Source: Archaeoglobaceae archaeon
Lineage (GTDB): Archaea; Halobacteriota; Archaeoglobi; Archaeoglobales; Archaeoglobaceae
Direction: 5' to 3'
Length of the DNA: 64,000 bases
Assembly (NCBI GenBank): GCA_038734275.1
Contig: JAVYOO010000008.1
Coordinates: 29,228-93,227, forward strand
Both the position numbers and the translations under genes were made by a program. A model generated the notes under the pieces. The model was not told the origin of the DNA. It made no database searches and was given only the letters and a program-made list of their open reading frames with translations. Positions 50,512-58,393 of the stretch are shown piece by piece (position 1 is the first letter of the stretch; each line of letters opens with the position of its first letter).

Positions 50512-51023
50512 AGATAACGATTTCTGGACCTCCGGGGAGTGGAAAAACTACGGTTGCAAAAATTTTGAGTGAAAAGCTTAAAATAAAACTAATATCTGCA
50601 GGAGAGATATTCAGAAATTTGGCATTTGAAAAGGGGATGAGCATCGAGGATTTTAGTAAATTTGCCGAATCAAATCCTGAGATCGACGTTTTAATTGACA
50701 GACTTCAAAAAGAGATGGCTGAAAAGGAGAGAGATGCAATTGTTGAGGGAAGATTGTCGGGCTGGATGATAAAAGATGCAGATCTTAGAGTTTACCTCTT
50801 TGCAGATCCTGAAGTGAGATACAGTAGGATTGCAAAGCGGGAGAGTAAGGATTTCTCAACGGTTAAAAGAGAGACAAAGTTAAGAGAAGAGATCGAAAGG
50901 AGAAGGTATCAGAAATTCTATAGTATAGACCTCGATGACTGGAGAATCTACGATCTAATAATAAACACGAATAGACTTTCTCCCGAAAAAATCGCGGACA
51001 TAATATCGTCAGCCTTAAAGTGA
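50508..51023 (+). CDS. cmk: Cytidylate kinase
   Basis: A 171-residue archaeal CMP kinase. MKITISGPPGSGKTTVAKIL is the P-loop. The LISAGEIFRNLAFEKGMS and IVEGRLSGWM segments bind CMP, and RIAKRESKDFSTVKRET is the lid. It starts with GTG four bases inside the DUF106 gene. In many archaea adk, rpl34e and rpl14e are interleaved nearby; none is present here. Confidence 0.93.
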   Translation: MKITISGPPGSGKTTVAKILSEKLKIKLISAGEIFRNLAFEKGMSIEDFSKFAESNPEIDVLIDRLQKEMAEKERDAIVEGRLSGWMIKDADLRVYLFADPEVRYSRIAKRESKDFSTVKRETKLREEIERRRYQKFYSIDLDDWRIYDLIINTNRLSPEKIADIISSALK

Positions 51024-51082
51024 AAATTTGTGGCGTTTCAATGAAAGCGTAAACTTTATCTTCAAGAATCCAAATTAACCAC

Positions 51083-51154
51083 GGGCTCGTAGCTCAGCGG
51101 TAGAGCGCCGCCTTTGCGAGGCGGAGGCCTCGGGTTCAAATCCCGACGAGTCCA
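51083..51154 (+). tRNA. tRNA-Ala (TGC), integration target
   Basis: Acceptor GGGCTCG/CGAGTCC contains the G3-U70 pair that specifies alanine, with A73. The anticodon stem is CCGCC/GGCGG with loop TTTGCGA, anticodon TGC. The T arm is TCGGG-TTCAAAT-CCCGA. No CCA is encoded. The 3' half from 51113 is duplicated at 60932, so this gene was restored by an integrated element. Confidence 0.97.
51113..51154 (+). repeat. Left attachment site (attL), 3' half of tRNA-Ala
   Basis: A 42-base direct repeat with 60932-60973, beginning TTTGCGAGGCGGAGGCC at the anticodon loop and ending GAGTCCA at the tRNA end. Two bases differ between copies, and these are the two partners of one T-stem pair. Homology continues beyond the tRNA for more than 100 bases. 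Confidence 0.92.
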
Positions 51155-51271
51155 TTTCTTGTGGTAATCTGAGACTTCATAAATATCGTAGTTAAATTCT
51201 CGATTTTTTGAATGGATTGATTTTCGTTTTGGAGGCTCTGGAATTTTATTCTCGTTGGATATCTCATATGG

Positions 51272-51460
51272 GTTGGCAACTCGGTTGGCAACTATGTGTA
51301 TGAAAAACCACTCTTTATCACGGTAAATCTCCGCTTCACGTCCTATTAGTTCGGAAAATTCCACTGGCAACCGCAAATAAGGGTATTCGAAGCCCTCTTT
51401 AGCTTTCTTTTTTCGAATAACGACTTTTCCCACAAGTTCCATAAAGACATAGTTGGCAAC
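51272..51460. repeat. GTTGGCAAC repeats near the left end
   Basis: GTTGGCAAC, itself a near palindrome, occurs at 51272-51280, 51284-51292 and 51452-51460, and once more at 61284-61292 near the right relic. The first two are 12 bases apart, about one helical turn. They may bind a regulator or recombination accessory protein, or may simply mark a deletion junction. Confidence 0.4.
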
Positions 51461-51481
51461 TCAAACTTAAGTTTTGTGGAA

Positions 51482-52267
51482 TTATCCAAGGTGTAAAGTG
51501 AAAAAGTCTCGGTTCAGAGGAGCACCATCAATGAAGGAGAATAGGGAAAAATAACCTAAGCTTAGATTAAAAAGAGCAGAAACCAATTTATCCAGCTCGT
51601 CGAGGTTATCGGCTCCTTTTATCCTCTCATCAATGACTCTTATTAATCTCTCCTCAACTTCTTCAAGTATTTCCGAGGAAACACCTGAAAAATTCAAAAT
51701 AAGTGGTTTTTCGAGGACTTTCCTTTCATAAACTCTCGAAAAGAATCCAAAAACATCCGCTATGGCTACAGAAAATATTCCACGACCGATCTTTGGTGGA
51801 TCGACCATTCCCGATTCTCTGATTTTTCTGATCTCCTCCGAGGTAGAAATTCCGCTTTTAACCAAGAAATAATCTATGAACAAATCTTCGATTAGATTCT
51901 GGAGATGCTGAGCGTTGATAATCGAACCAAATCTTCCAGTTGAGCTGAAGACAATTCGATCCTCCTCTTTTCTTCTTCTGATTTTGTGGATCCTCAAATC
52001 GAGGAGAGATTGCAAATCGTTTAAAGTCTGGATTTCGATAACAAATCTCTCATCTAAATGGTAGATTTCATGAAGGAATGGATAGCTGTCTTCAAGCGAA
52101 ACAAATTCAGGATGATAATAACCTTTTCTTTCCACAGGATTGATTTCACAAAGGGTTTCGAGCCTTTCGTTCGGATAAAATTCGATTTTTAAATTACCTT
52201 CGTTTGTGGAAATCTCATAAATGACTTTCGTTCCCTTAATTGACTTTTTACTTTCCAGAATCCTCAT
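51482..52267 (-). CDS. Element protein of unknown function
   Basis: A 261-residue protein with mixed alpha/beta N-terminal half (RFVIEIQTLNDLQSLLDLRIH) and helical C-terminal half. I recognise no family. ATG 52267 is chosen over the TTG seven codons upstream. It lies 20 bases inside the end of the winged-helix gene, so the two form one leftward unit controlled from the region around 52670. Confidence 0.55.
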   Translation of the reverse strand: MRILESKKSIKGTKVIYEISTNEGNLKIEFYPNERLETLCEINPVERKGYYHPEFVSLEDSYPFLHEIYHLDERFVIEIQTLNDLQSLLDLRIHKIRRRKEEDRIVFSSTGRFGSIINAQHLQNLIEDLFIDYFLVKSGISTSEEIRKIRESGMVDPPKIGRGIFSVAIADVFGFFSRVYERKVLEKPLILNFSGVSSEILEEVEERLIRVIDERIKGADNLDELDKLVSALFNLSLGYFSLFSFIDGAPLNRDFFTLHLG

Positions 52268-52628
52268 CTTCGAAAATTTCTTTCCCAAGGAAAGACTGCA
52301 ATCTTTTTATCACATTTCGGGCTTTTTCTGGATCAGACTTTGCAAGAGCTATAAAACTTTTTTCAAGTTGCTCTTCTTCGGATTTAAGATAAGCTTCAAT
52401 GAGTTTGTTGATCTCGTCCGTCTTAGCTTTGTTGAGTTTGTAGACCAGTTTCATAATATTTCGGTCGAATTCGATAATAATTAAACCATCTCTCTCAAGC
52501 TCTCTCGTGTATTTCGTTATTGTGTTTGCTGAGAATTTTGTTTCATCCAGAATTTCTTTGAAATGTTTCTTTCCTCCTTGAATTGCCCTTAATATTTTTC
52601 CTTTTATATATTGTGGATCTTCACCCAT
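52248..52628 (-). CDS. Winged-helix transcriptional regulator of the element
   Basis: A 126-residue protein. Residues 5-55 have the winged-helix layout: KGKILRAIQGGKKHFKEILD, then the recognition-helix region SANTITKYTRELERDG and the wing LIIIEFDRNIMKLVYKL. The remainder is helical and acidic, probably for dimerisation. ATG 52628 is selected because the longer open frame upstream crosses the divergent promoter and does not read like protein. It likely controls its own promoter and the opposite AbrB/primase operon. Confidence 0.75.
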   Translation of the reverse strand: MGEDPQYIKGKILRAIQGGKKHFKEILDETKFSANTITKYTRELERDGLIIIEFDRNIMKLVYKLNKAKTDEINKLIEAYLKSEEEQLEKSFIALAKSDPEKARNVIKRLQSFLGKEIFEDEDSGK

Positions 52629-52667
52629 ATCATAATTCAGACCGAAAGATATATATACTCTTCTAAC

Positions 52668-52691
52668 GTATCTTATCTTAAGGTATGATAC
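52668..52691. promoter_or_regulatory. 24-base near-palindrome in the divergent promoter
   Basis: The halves GTATCTTATCTT and AAGGTATGATAC match in 10 of 12 positions when one is inverted. The site lies between the winged-helix gene and the first AbrB-like gene, next to TATA-like sequence (ATATATACTC at 52651-52660). It is a good candidate operator for the adjacent winged-helix regulator. Confidence 0.55.
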
Positions 52692-52716
52692 AAAAAACGA
52701 CAAAGGTGAGTTTAAG

Positions 52717-52932
52717 ATGGAAGCTGTTTGGATATTTAAAGTTCGAAAAATGAGGTCTGGATCGGGGAAAATAGAAAAAGTAATCAGAATCCCAAGAGAA
52801 GTCGAAAAATACTTTAACGAGTTTGCAGAAATACGAATTTCTAATAACGGACTTTTAATTTCACCATTAAAAGAGCAAAATTTCAAAATCACAACTGAAT
52901 CCGATAACCCTTCTTCTCAGGAGGTGAGTTAA
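52717..52932 (+). CDS. Small AbrB-like protein
   Basis: A 71-residue protein: FKVRKMRSGSGKIEKVIRIP, REVEKYFNEFAEIRI and NNGLLISPL form the short strands of an AbrB/SpoVT-like swapped-hairpin domain. A polar tail follows. AAGGTGAG precedes the ATG. It resembles the N-terminal domain on the left integrase fragment in layout. It is first in the rightward operon and probably acts as a DNA-binding regulator. Confidence 0.65.
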   Translation: MEAVWIFKVRKMRSGSGKIEKVIRIPREVEKYFNEFAEIRISNNGLLISPLKEQNFKITTESDNPSSQEVS

Positions 52933-52934
52933 AA

Positions 52935-53180
52935 ATGACGTCCACCACGACAACAACCAAACAAACCGAAAGACGTTTGATTTCTGGTAAAATCAAGGAG
53001 CGAAGAGCTGAAAAAGCTTTCGATTCTGAGCCAAAACTCTACAAGTTCGACAACCATGGAAAGATCTACGTTCCGAGCCTATTCAGGAGGCTATTCCACG
53101 GTTATAGATTTGCGGTTTACGTTGAAAGTGGCAAGATCGTCCTGGATCCTGTAAAAATCGATGGAGATGATGAGCCATGA
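52935..53180 (+). CDS. Small AbrB-like protein
   Basis: An 81-residue protein with a polar N-terminus (TSTTTTTKQTERR), then KFDNHGKIYVPSLFRRLFHG and RFAVYVESGKIVLDPVKI. The latter part has the strand-loop-helix-strand layout of AbrB-like domains. It follows the previous gene by two bases and overlaps the primase start as ATGA. Confidence 0.6.
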   Translation: MTSTTTTTKQTERRLISGKIKERRAEKAFDSEPKLYKFDNHGKIYVPSLFRRLFHGYRFAVYVESGKIVLDPVKIDGDDEP

Positions 53181-54394
53181 ATCCCACGGAGATCAGAGAG
53201 GAGAACATTCCCGAGGAGCTAAAGAAAATCCCACACTGGATCTGCTGGGCTCCTTACATGGCAAACGGAAAGCTCGATAAGATCCCAGTCGCTCCATGGC
53301 TAAGCAATGGAGAGCTGAAAACCACGCAGGAAGGGAGACCGATAGGATGCAGTTATACCGATCCAAAAACTCACGTGAGCTTTCTCGAAGCGTTGGGCTA
53401 TGCAAGGAAGCTAAACATCGGAATCGGCTTCGTTCTCGCTCCAGAGCTTAACCTTGTGGCGATAGATATTGACGACTGCATCGAGGATGGAAAGCTGAAT
53501 CCATGGGTTGAAAGAATACTACAAGAGGCAAATAGCTATGCAGAGATAACTCCTTCTGGAAAGGGAGTTAGAATTTGGCTTAAAGGCTCGATTCCACGGA
53601 ACATCAGGAACGATGATCTTAAAGTGGAGATTTACAAGGAAAAGAGGTTTCTGACTATCACAGGCTGGTGGATTGAGTCCACACCAAAGGAGATTAGGCA
53701 GAACGATGAGTTTCTCAATCGTTTCTATGCGGAGCTTTTGGGAGTAAATAAAACACTTGTTGAGACGGCAGAAAGAAGCGGGGAAAGCTCGGAGATCTCA
53801 TGCATTGAAGTTTTGAAGGCTCTTAAACCCGAGGCTTTAGGAAAACTCCACAAAGGAGTGGGAGATAATAGTCTCCAAGGAGAGCATCCCACACATGGGA
53901 GTGAGCACACTGGAAGAAACTTTGCAATCTCAGAGGATGGCTCCTCATGGTATTGCTTCCGCCACAACGTTGGTGGTAGATGGCTATCACTCTCCGCAAT
54001 GCTTTTAAACATTGTAGACTGTGAGGAATTAGCCAGGAGAGAGGCACAAAATACCGCGTTCATAACAGATGAAGAGAAAAGGGTCATTATTGAAAAATTG
54101 AAAAGCTATGGGCTTCTCTCCGAGAATAGAGCCACTAAAGGGATACAAATAAAAAAGGAGGGGGAAGTTAGACAAGTAACGCAAGTGAGAGATTTCGAAA
54201 ACGAAAAATGCAATTTTCGAAATCGAGATGCTTCACTCCTCTCACTTGTCCAACATCCCTCACCTTTTGAAAACTATCCATGCTTTGAGCTCCTTCTCAA
54301 AAAAGAACCCACAGATGCACTTAGATTCTTACTATTAGCAAATAAAACAAGAGACCCCCACGGACGTGGTTTCAGAAGCTATACACCACTATAA
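53177..54394 (+). CDS. PrimPol-type replication primase, probably truncated by frameshift
   Basis: A 405-residue protein. The primase-polymerase core has VAIDIDDCIED (near residue 95, DxD metal ligands), ITPSGKGVRIWLKGS (near 125) and VEIYKEKRFLTITGWW (near 150). A Zn-finger-like segment HGSEHTGRNFAISEDG to CFRHNVGG lies near 240-265. Such enzymes start replication of archaeal plasmids and viruses. The last 13 codons look unlike protein. Skipping one base of a C5 run at 54355-54359 would read straight into the next gene, so this and 54366-55271 may be one broken gene. Confidence 0.78.
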   Translation: MNPTEIREENIPEELKKIPHWICWAPYMANGKLDKIPVAPWLSNGELKTTQEGRPIGCSYTDPKTHVSFLEALGYARKLNIGIGFVLAPELNLVAIDIDDCIEDGKLNPWVERILQEANSYAEITPSGKGVRIWLKGSIPRNIRNDDLKVEIYKEKRFLTITGWWIESTPKEIRQNDEFLNRFYAELLGVNKTLVETAERSGESSEISCIEVLKALKPEALGKLHKGVGDNSLQGEHPTHGSEHTGRNFAISEDGSSWYCFRHNVGGRWLSLSAMLLNIVDCEELARREAQNTAFITDEEKRVIIEKLKSYGLLSENRATKGIQIKKEGEVRQVTQVRDFENEKCNFRNRDASLLSLVQHPSPFENYPCFELLLKKEPTDALRFLLLANKTRDPHGRGFRSYTPL

Positions 54395-55271
54395 TATAAG
54401 CATTGATGGAGCGACATTAATTAGCATAATTCAGTGGGCTAAGAATAGTAATGCGGGTTTCTGTTCTTTTGCACAATCTCTTGGTGCTTGTGTGGATGCA
54501 TGTCCACTTAAATCGGGATTTTCAGCTCTCTTAGCTTATACTGAGGAGGTTTTGGATCTCTCTAAGGAAGGAAAGCTTCTTGTCAAAATCAAAGGGAATC
54601 TTTTTGAGATCGATAAGGCTAAACTGTGGAAGATTAAGAGGAACAAAGATGGGTCTCTTGCGTTTGAACCAAACGAGAGATTAATAGCGGAAATTTATGC
54701 TCGGGTTTTTTCCATATTTCCAGATTCAGTTCATGTCTCTCTTCTGGAATCAATTGTTCTCAACTGGTTAAAGAACGCTAAATCGTTTGAGGAGCCACTG
54801 AGTGAGGAATACGTGGTTTTAAGAAATGCACTTGAAGTTTTGATAAACCTGAGACTGCATCCTTTCGAGAAAGTGAAGGAAGATACCACGCTCATCTCTC
54901 ATCCCCTCGTGGGTTTTCTTGAGAACGACAGCATGGTGGTCTTAAACAGAACATTAAAAGAAAAACTGGAAGATCTTGGAATTGATTCGAGCTACAGAAA
55001 GCTGAGAGTTTTGCTCAGACATATTCTCAGAGGGGTTGAGACCAGAAAAATAAAGAAAAAATTCTACACTTTTTGGATTTTTGATCTTGGGAAGACCAGA
55101 GAGTTCGTTAAGTTCTTCTTTGGCATCGATTGGGATCCCAACGAAATTCTGAAAGAGAGTGAGGAAATTTCGGACAAACTCGAGCAGATAATAACGGATA
55201 AACTGGAAAATCAAGCTCCAGAGCAGAATGATTCTCCACTGGACTTCTCACTTGGTGGTGATGCTCAATGA
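54366..55271 (+). CDS. C-terminal part of the primase, or separate element protein
   Basis: A 301-residue reading frame with a weak GTG start at 54366 and no ribosome binding site. The helical VSEAIHHYNISIDGATLIS stretch and a later region rich in helices (SSYRKLRVLLRHILRGVETR) suggest a primase C-terminal/winged-helix-like module. I recognise no family with certainty. With the C5 run at 54355-54359 shortened by one, the frame would join the primase as KTRDPTDVVSEAIHH. Its end overlaps the helicase gene as ATGA. Confidence 0.6.
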   Translation: MVSEAIHHYNISIDGATLISIIQWAKNSNAGFCSFAQSLGACVDACPLKSGFSALLAYTEEVLDLSKEGKLLVKIKGNLFEIDKAKLWKIKRNKDGSLAFEPNERLIAEIYARVFSIFPDSVHVSLLESIVLNWLKNAKSFEEPLSEEYVVLRNALEVLINLRLHPFEKVKEDTTLISHPLVGFLENDSMVVLNRTLKEKLEDLGIDSSYRKLRVLLRHILRGVETRKIKKKFYTFWIFDLGKTREFVKFFFGIDWDPNEILKESEEISDKLEQIITDKLENQAPEQNDSPLDFSLGGDAQ

Positions 55272-56836
55272 TCGTAAAGGTCTTTGGTGCTCCTGGAACC
55301 GGGAAAACCACGAAGCTTATCCAGGATCTGGGCAACTTAATCAAAAAAGAAGGTCTCGAAACGAAGGATGTTTGTGTTATAAGCTTCTCGAACTCGGCTG
55401 TGGAAGAAATTGCCAATAAGACTGGATTCGTTAGAAGATCAAAAATCACTCCTTATTTCTCCACGCTTCATGGCGTCTGTCTAAAACTCGGGATAGAATG
55501 GGATGATAATTTCGAGAAGAGAGCAAGAAAGACGTTTACCAACCCATTCTTTGTTGAAGGTTGGCTAATGAAGTTTTTCAAGCAAATTGGAGTTCCTTAT
55601 GAGCCCGATCAGGTTGCGAGTGAAGCCCTTGGAAATCGGGCAATAGCTCAGTATTCCAGAACTGTGGGATGCTATTATTCGCTTTATCGTGATGTCTGGA
55701 AATGCGTTGAAAAGATCGAAGATGAAAATTTGTTTTGGATTGTCGCTGAGTGGTTAAAGTTCAAGGAAAAGAACGGAATCATCGATTATGAAGACATGCT
55801 TATTGTTGTTTTCAATAATAAACTTATTCCACCAGTTAAAGCGATTTTCATCGATGAATTCCAAGATCTCACTCCGCTTGAATACGGAATAATTTCCCAC
55901 TGGATTGAGAAAATCCCATACGCATTTGTTTATGGGGATGATGATCAGTGTATCCATGCATGGCGTGGTTGCAGGGCTGAATTCTTGCTCGAGCTGAAAG
56001 CTGATGAAGTGATAATACTAAGCAAGTCTTGGAGAGTTCCTTCGGAAGTTCTCAATTTTGCCATGAAACTCATCAATGGAGTTAAGCAAAGAATACACAA
56101 GGAAATCGTTCCAGCATACAACGGTGGGAAGGTTATTTTCACTGAGCCATGGAATTTCGAGATTCTGGTGAGAAATGCAATATCCTTGGCGGAGAAAGTA
56201 AAGAACAGGAATGAAACGGTTTTCCTGCTGTTAAGAACAAACAGAATGGTGAGAGCGGTCGAAGAAATTCTGTATGATTTAGCCTATCCATTCAGAAAGT
56301 TGAAAGGCGAATCACTGTGGGATAAAGAACTTACCACCGCTTGGAATGTCTTTGCGAAGCTGAAAACGAAGAAAGATGCTCTTGATACCGCTGAAGCGGA
56401 GTGGCTTCTTGACCATCTTAATCCGATTTTCACAGAACAACAGAAGGAAGCCATAAAGAACAATTTGAAGAGAGGAATTTTCCCGCTTGACTTCTTTGGC
56501 AAATTCGGTGTGGATCAGATAGATCCAGAAACGATGAACAGGAGAATCTATGAAATCGCAATCAAAGCCAGGGAACCGATCACTCCACGCTCGATGAACC
56601 TTTACGTGGACACAATGCATGCGAGTAAGGGGAGGGAGTGCGATTATTGCTTTGTTGCGGACGCACTCACTCCCACGATAAGGGATGAGGTTTTGAAATA
56701 CGGTGTAGATTCGGAGTTGAGGCTTTACTACACTGCAACCACAAGGGCAAAGAGGGCAGTTATCTTCACTCCAATAGCGGGATTTACGCATCTTCTCAAT
56801 TTTGTATCAGTAAGCTGTGGTGGTGTGAGGATATGA
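55268..56836 (+). CDS. UvrD/PcrA-like SF1A helicase
   Basis: A 522-residue helicase. FGAPGTGKTTKLIQDL is Walker A at the very start. CVISFSNSAVEEI is motif Ia, FIDEFQDLTPLEYG motif II (DEFQD), YGDDDQCIHAWRGC motif III and LSKSWRVP motif IV. TMHASKGRECDY is motif V and LYYTATTRAKRAV motif VI. 3'-5' unwinding for element replication is likely. It is shorter than PcrA because subdomains are reduced. Coupled to both neighbours by ATGA. Confidence 0.92.
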   Translation: MIVKVFGAPGTGKTTKLIQDLGNLIKKEGLETKDVCVISFSNSAVEEIANKTGFVRRSKITPYFSTLHGVCLKLGIEWDDNFEKRARKTFTNPFFVEGWLMKFFKQIGVPYEPDQVASEALGNRAIAQYSRTVGCYYSLYRDVWKCVEKIEDENLFWIVAEWLKFKEKNGIIDYEDMLIVVFNNKLIPPVKAIFIDEFQDLTPLEYGIISHWIEKIPYAFVYGDDDQCIHAWRGCRAEFLLELKADEVIILSKSWRVPSEVLNFAMKLINGVKQRIHKEIVPAYNGGKVIFTEPWNFEILVRNAISLAEKVKNRNETVFLLLRTNRMVRAVEEILYDLAYPFRKLKGESLWDKELTTAWNVFAKLKTKKDALDTAEAEWLLDHLNPIFTEQQKEAIKNNLKRGIFPLDFFGKFGVDQIDPETMNRRIYEIAIKAREPITPRSMNLYVDTMHASKGRECDYCFVADALTPTIRDEVLKYGVDSELRLYYTATTRAKRAVIFTPIAGFTHLLNFVSVSCGGVRI

Positions 56837-57276
56837 AGCCAAAAACCACAATTTTAGGTTATGAAAATGGGTTTCCAGTAATCTTAGCTGAAGAAGAACC
56901 AAATGGAGTCCAGTGGTCTTTTTACTGTGAATATTGCAGAAGAAGGCATTATCACGGACAAGGAGAAGGGCATCGAGTCGCTCACTGCAACGAAGATTCT
57001 CCTTTTAAAGAAACTGGATACATAATAACATTAAATCCCGATTATTTCAAAAGAGATTCTTTGAAAACGATAAAGGAGAAAGCCGAGGAGCTTTTCAGAG
57101 AAGAATACCACAAAGCGATGGCTCAGCTCAGGAATAGGAACATTCATCCCAAGGAGAAGATCAAGATCGCTCGAAAGATTGCGATGGCAAAGTATCGTGG
57201 TTTTCTTGAAAAGCATGGACTCACTCCTGCCGATCTTGTGGAAAGACCTGATTGCAAACTGGAGGATCTGTTATGA
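56833..57276 (+). CDS. Zinc-finger-like element protein
   Basis: A 147-residue protein. FYCEYCRRRHYHGQGEGHRV followed by AHC near residues 31-53 gives a C-x2-C-H-H-H-C cluster, likely zinc-binding; the HGxGxGHR text recurs in phage and plasmid proteins I recall without a known function. A helical C-terminal half with basic residues follows. Coupled by ATGA to the helicase. Confidence 0.65.
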   Translation: MKPKTTILGYENGFPVILAEEEPNGVQWSFYCEYCRRRHYHGQGEGHRVAHCNEDSPFKETGYIITLNPDYFKRDSLKTIKEKAEELFREEYHKAMAQLRNRNIHPKEKIKIARKIAMAKYRGFLEKHGLTPADLVERPDCKLEDLL

Positions 57277-57725
57277 AGTGTCCACATTGTGGCGAATTCA
57301 TAGAAACTGCGTTGTGGAAGGCTTTGGCTCCTTATCGGGCTGAGAAGCTTCCTGTCGTTATCACCAATGTGGATGCGATCCTCGAAGTCGGAAACCGCAT
57401 AGTTGCGATTTTCGAGGAGAAAAGTTCTCACGATGGAGTTCTGAGAGTTAGAGGCTATCAATGCGTTATTTTGAAGAAGATTGCGAAATGTCTTGATGTT
57501 CCTCTCCTCATAATCGAGAAGGAAAGCGATCACGTGAAACTATTCCGCTATGATACGAATCAGATCGTTAAAAGCTCTCCATTTGTTTCCGCTGATCAAT
57601 TGCTTCCAGTCTTTCAAGGCAGTGTGGAAGAGTTCGGGAATTGGGTTTATTCCACATTCATTCAAGCTCCTCTCTCACAGGAGAGGAAAAAACTGGTTGG
57701 AGGTGGTTTGAATGGGAGAAGGTGA
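57273..57725 (+). CDS. PD-(D/E)XK-type nuclease-like protein with zinc ribbon
   Basis: A 150-residue protein. It begins MKCPHCGEF, half a zinc ribbon. It then has NVDAIL, VAIFEEKSS and RGYQCVILKKI, matching the D...ExK...Q order of the PD-(D/E)XK nuclease fold, as in Holliday junction resolvases and Cas4-like enzymes. The activity is inferred. ATG 57273 is coupled as ATGA to the previous gene. Confidence 0.6.
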   Translation: MKCPHCGEFIETALWKALAPYRAEKLPVVITNVDAILEVGNRIVAIFEEKSSHDGVLRVRGYQCVILKKIAKCLDVPLLIIEKESDHVKLFRYDTNQIVKSSPFVSADQLLPVFQGSVEEFGNWVYSTFIQAPLSQERKKLVGGGLNGRR

Positions 57726-57945
57726 GAAAAAGGCTAAGGAAAAAGCCCGAAAGTATCTCTCGGGCTATGTTGAGTTTGGGATTTTGGGAAGGAGAGAGAT
57801 CTGCATCTTCAAGAACGAAGGCAGAGAGAACGATAAGCAACCTTCTTTCAGAATCTTCGTGAAGGAAGGCGAAGCGTGGAAAGAAGTCGGAGCCTTGTGG
57901 ACAAGAGAGCTTAAGGAGAAGGAAGGTGATGAAATTGTTGGCTAA
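57712..57945 (+). CDS. Small element protein
   Basis: A 77-residue charged protein. A basic helical N-terminus (EKKAKEKARKYLSG) is followed by strands YVEFGILGRREICIFKN, QPSFRIFVKEG and WKEVGALWTRE, giving a small beta-sheet domain. No family is recognised. It overlaps genes on both sides by 14 to 17 bases. Confidence 0.55.
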   Translation: MGEGEKKAKEKARKYLSGYVEFGILGRREICIFKNEGRENDKQPSFRIFVKEGEAWKEVGALWTRELKEKEGDEIVG

Positions 57946-58246
57946 TGTTGTGATCAACGGAAAAGAGACTCAGCTAAAGGTTTTTATCACAAATACGATG
58001 AAGAAAATGTGTGTTCAAGCGGAAACTCTCGAACTCGACTTCGGTTCTGTGATTATTGGGATGTATATTAAGGATTTTGAAGACCTCATTGAAGTTTGGA
58101 AGGACTTCAAGAAAGATGCTCCTTGGTTAAGGAGAAGGGCTTCCAGAAAAGCGAATGCCCGTCCAAAAATTCGAACTTCAAGTGAACCCATATCTGAACA
58201 TGGATCCAATATGGAGAATGCATCAGGAGCGGGTGAATCCACATGA
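57929..58246 (+). CDS. Small element protein with duplicated 3' coding region
   Basis: A 105-residue protein: beta-rich start (LLANVVINGKETQLKVFITN), helix FEDLIEVWKDFKKDAPWL, then a polar tail. The DNA encoding the tail (58175-58238) is repeated at 58293-58356 in another reading phase. ATG 57929 follows GGTG; GTG 57926 is adjacent. No family is recognised. Confidence 0.55.
   Translation: MKLLANVVINGKETQLKVFITNTMKKMCVQAETLELDFGSVIIGMYIKDFEDLIEVWKDFKKDAPWLRRRASRKANARPKIRTSSEPISEHGSNMENASGAGEST
58175..58238 (+). repeat. 64-base imperfect direct repeat, copy 1
   Basis: By hand alignment, 54 of 64 bases match 58293-58356, at an offset of 118. This copy starts ACTTCAAGTGAACCC and ends GGAGCGGGTGAAT. 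It is immediately followed by an ATGA start/stop overlap. It includes the small dyads TTCAAGTGAA and TCCAATATGGA. Confidence 0.85.
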
Positions 58247-58362
58247 GCGATGTTAAGCATGTCATAGATGGTATAAAAGTATATGGTTATACACTTCACG
58301 TGAACCCATTTCTGAACATTGATTCCACGTGGAAAATGCATCAGAAGCGGGGGAATGCATGA
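58243..58362 (+). CDS. Very small element protein (39 residues)
   Basis: Read from the ATG at 58243, overlapping the previous stop as ATGA: MSDVKHVIDGIKVYGYTLHV then NPFLNIDSTWKMHQKRGNA. Its second half is encoded by repeat copy 2, in a different phase from copy 1. Coding status is uncertain; it may be a degenerate duplicate or simply a spacer between repeats. Confidence 0.35.
   Translation: MSDVKHVIDGIKVYGYTLHVNPFLNIDSTWKMHQKRGNA
58293..58356 (+). repeat. 64-base imperfect direct repeat, copy 2
   Basis: Partner of 58175-58238. Here the dyads are perfect: TTCACGTGAA (58295-58304) and TTCCACGTGGAA (58323-58334). It is followed by GCATGA, like the first copy's CACATGA. Confidence 0.85.
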
Positions 58363-58393
58363 ACCATTTTCCCATTTTATCAGGTGATGAACC

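Larger units (their letters stand above)
51062..51442 (-). pseudogene. N-terminal integrase fragment fused to an AbrB-like domain
   Basis: The first 50 residues form an AbrB-like beta domain (ELVGKVVIRKKKAKEG, PYLRLPVEFSELIGREAEIY). The rest matches the N-terminal part of the integrase at the other end: YEISNENKIPE, HSKNREFNYDIYEVSDY, then KKWTRRDLNPRPPPRK, which is the tRNA-Ala 3' half read in antisense. After that the frame runs through the tRNA 5' half to a chance stop at 51062. This is the N-part left when an SSV-type integrase gene is split on integration. The frame has no catalytic domain. Confidence 0.82.
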
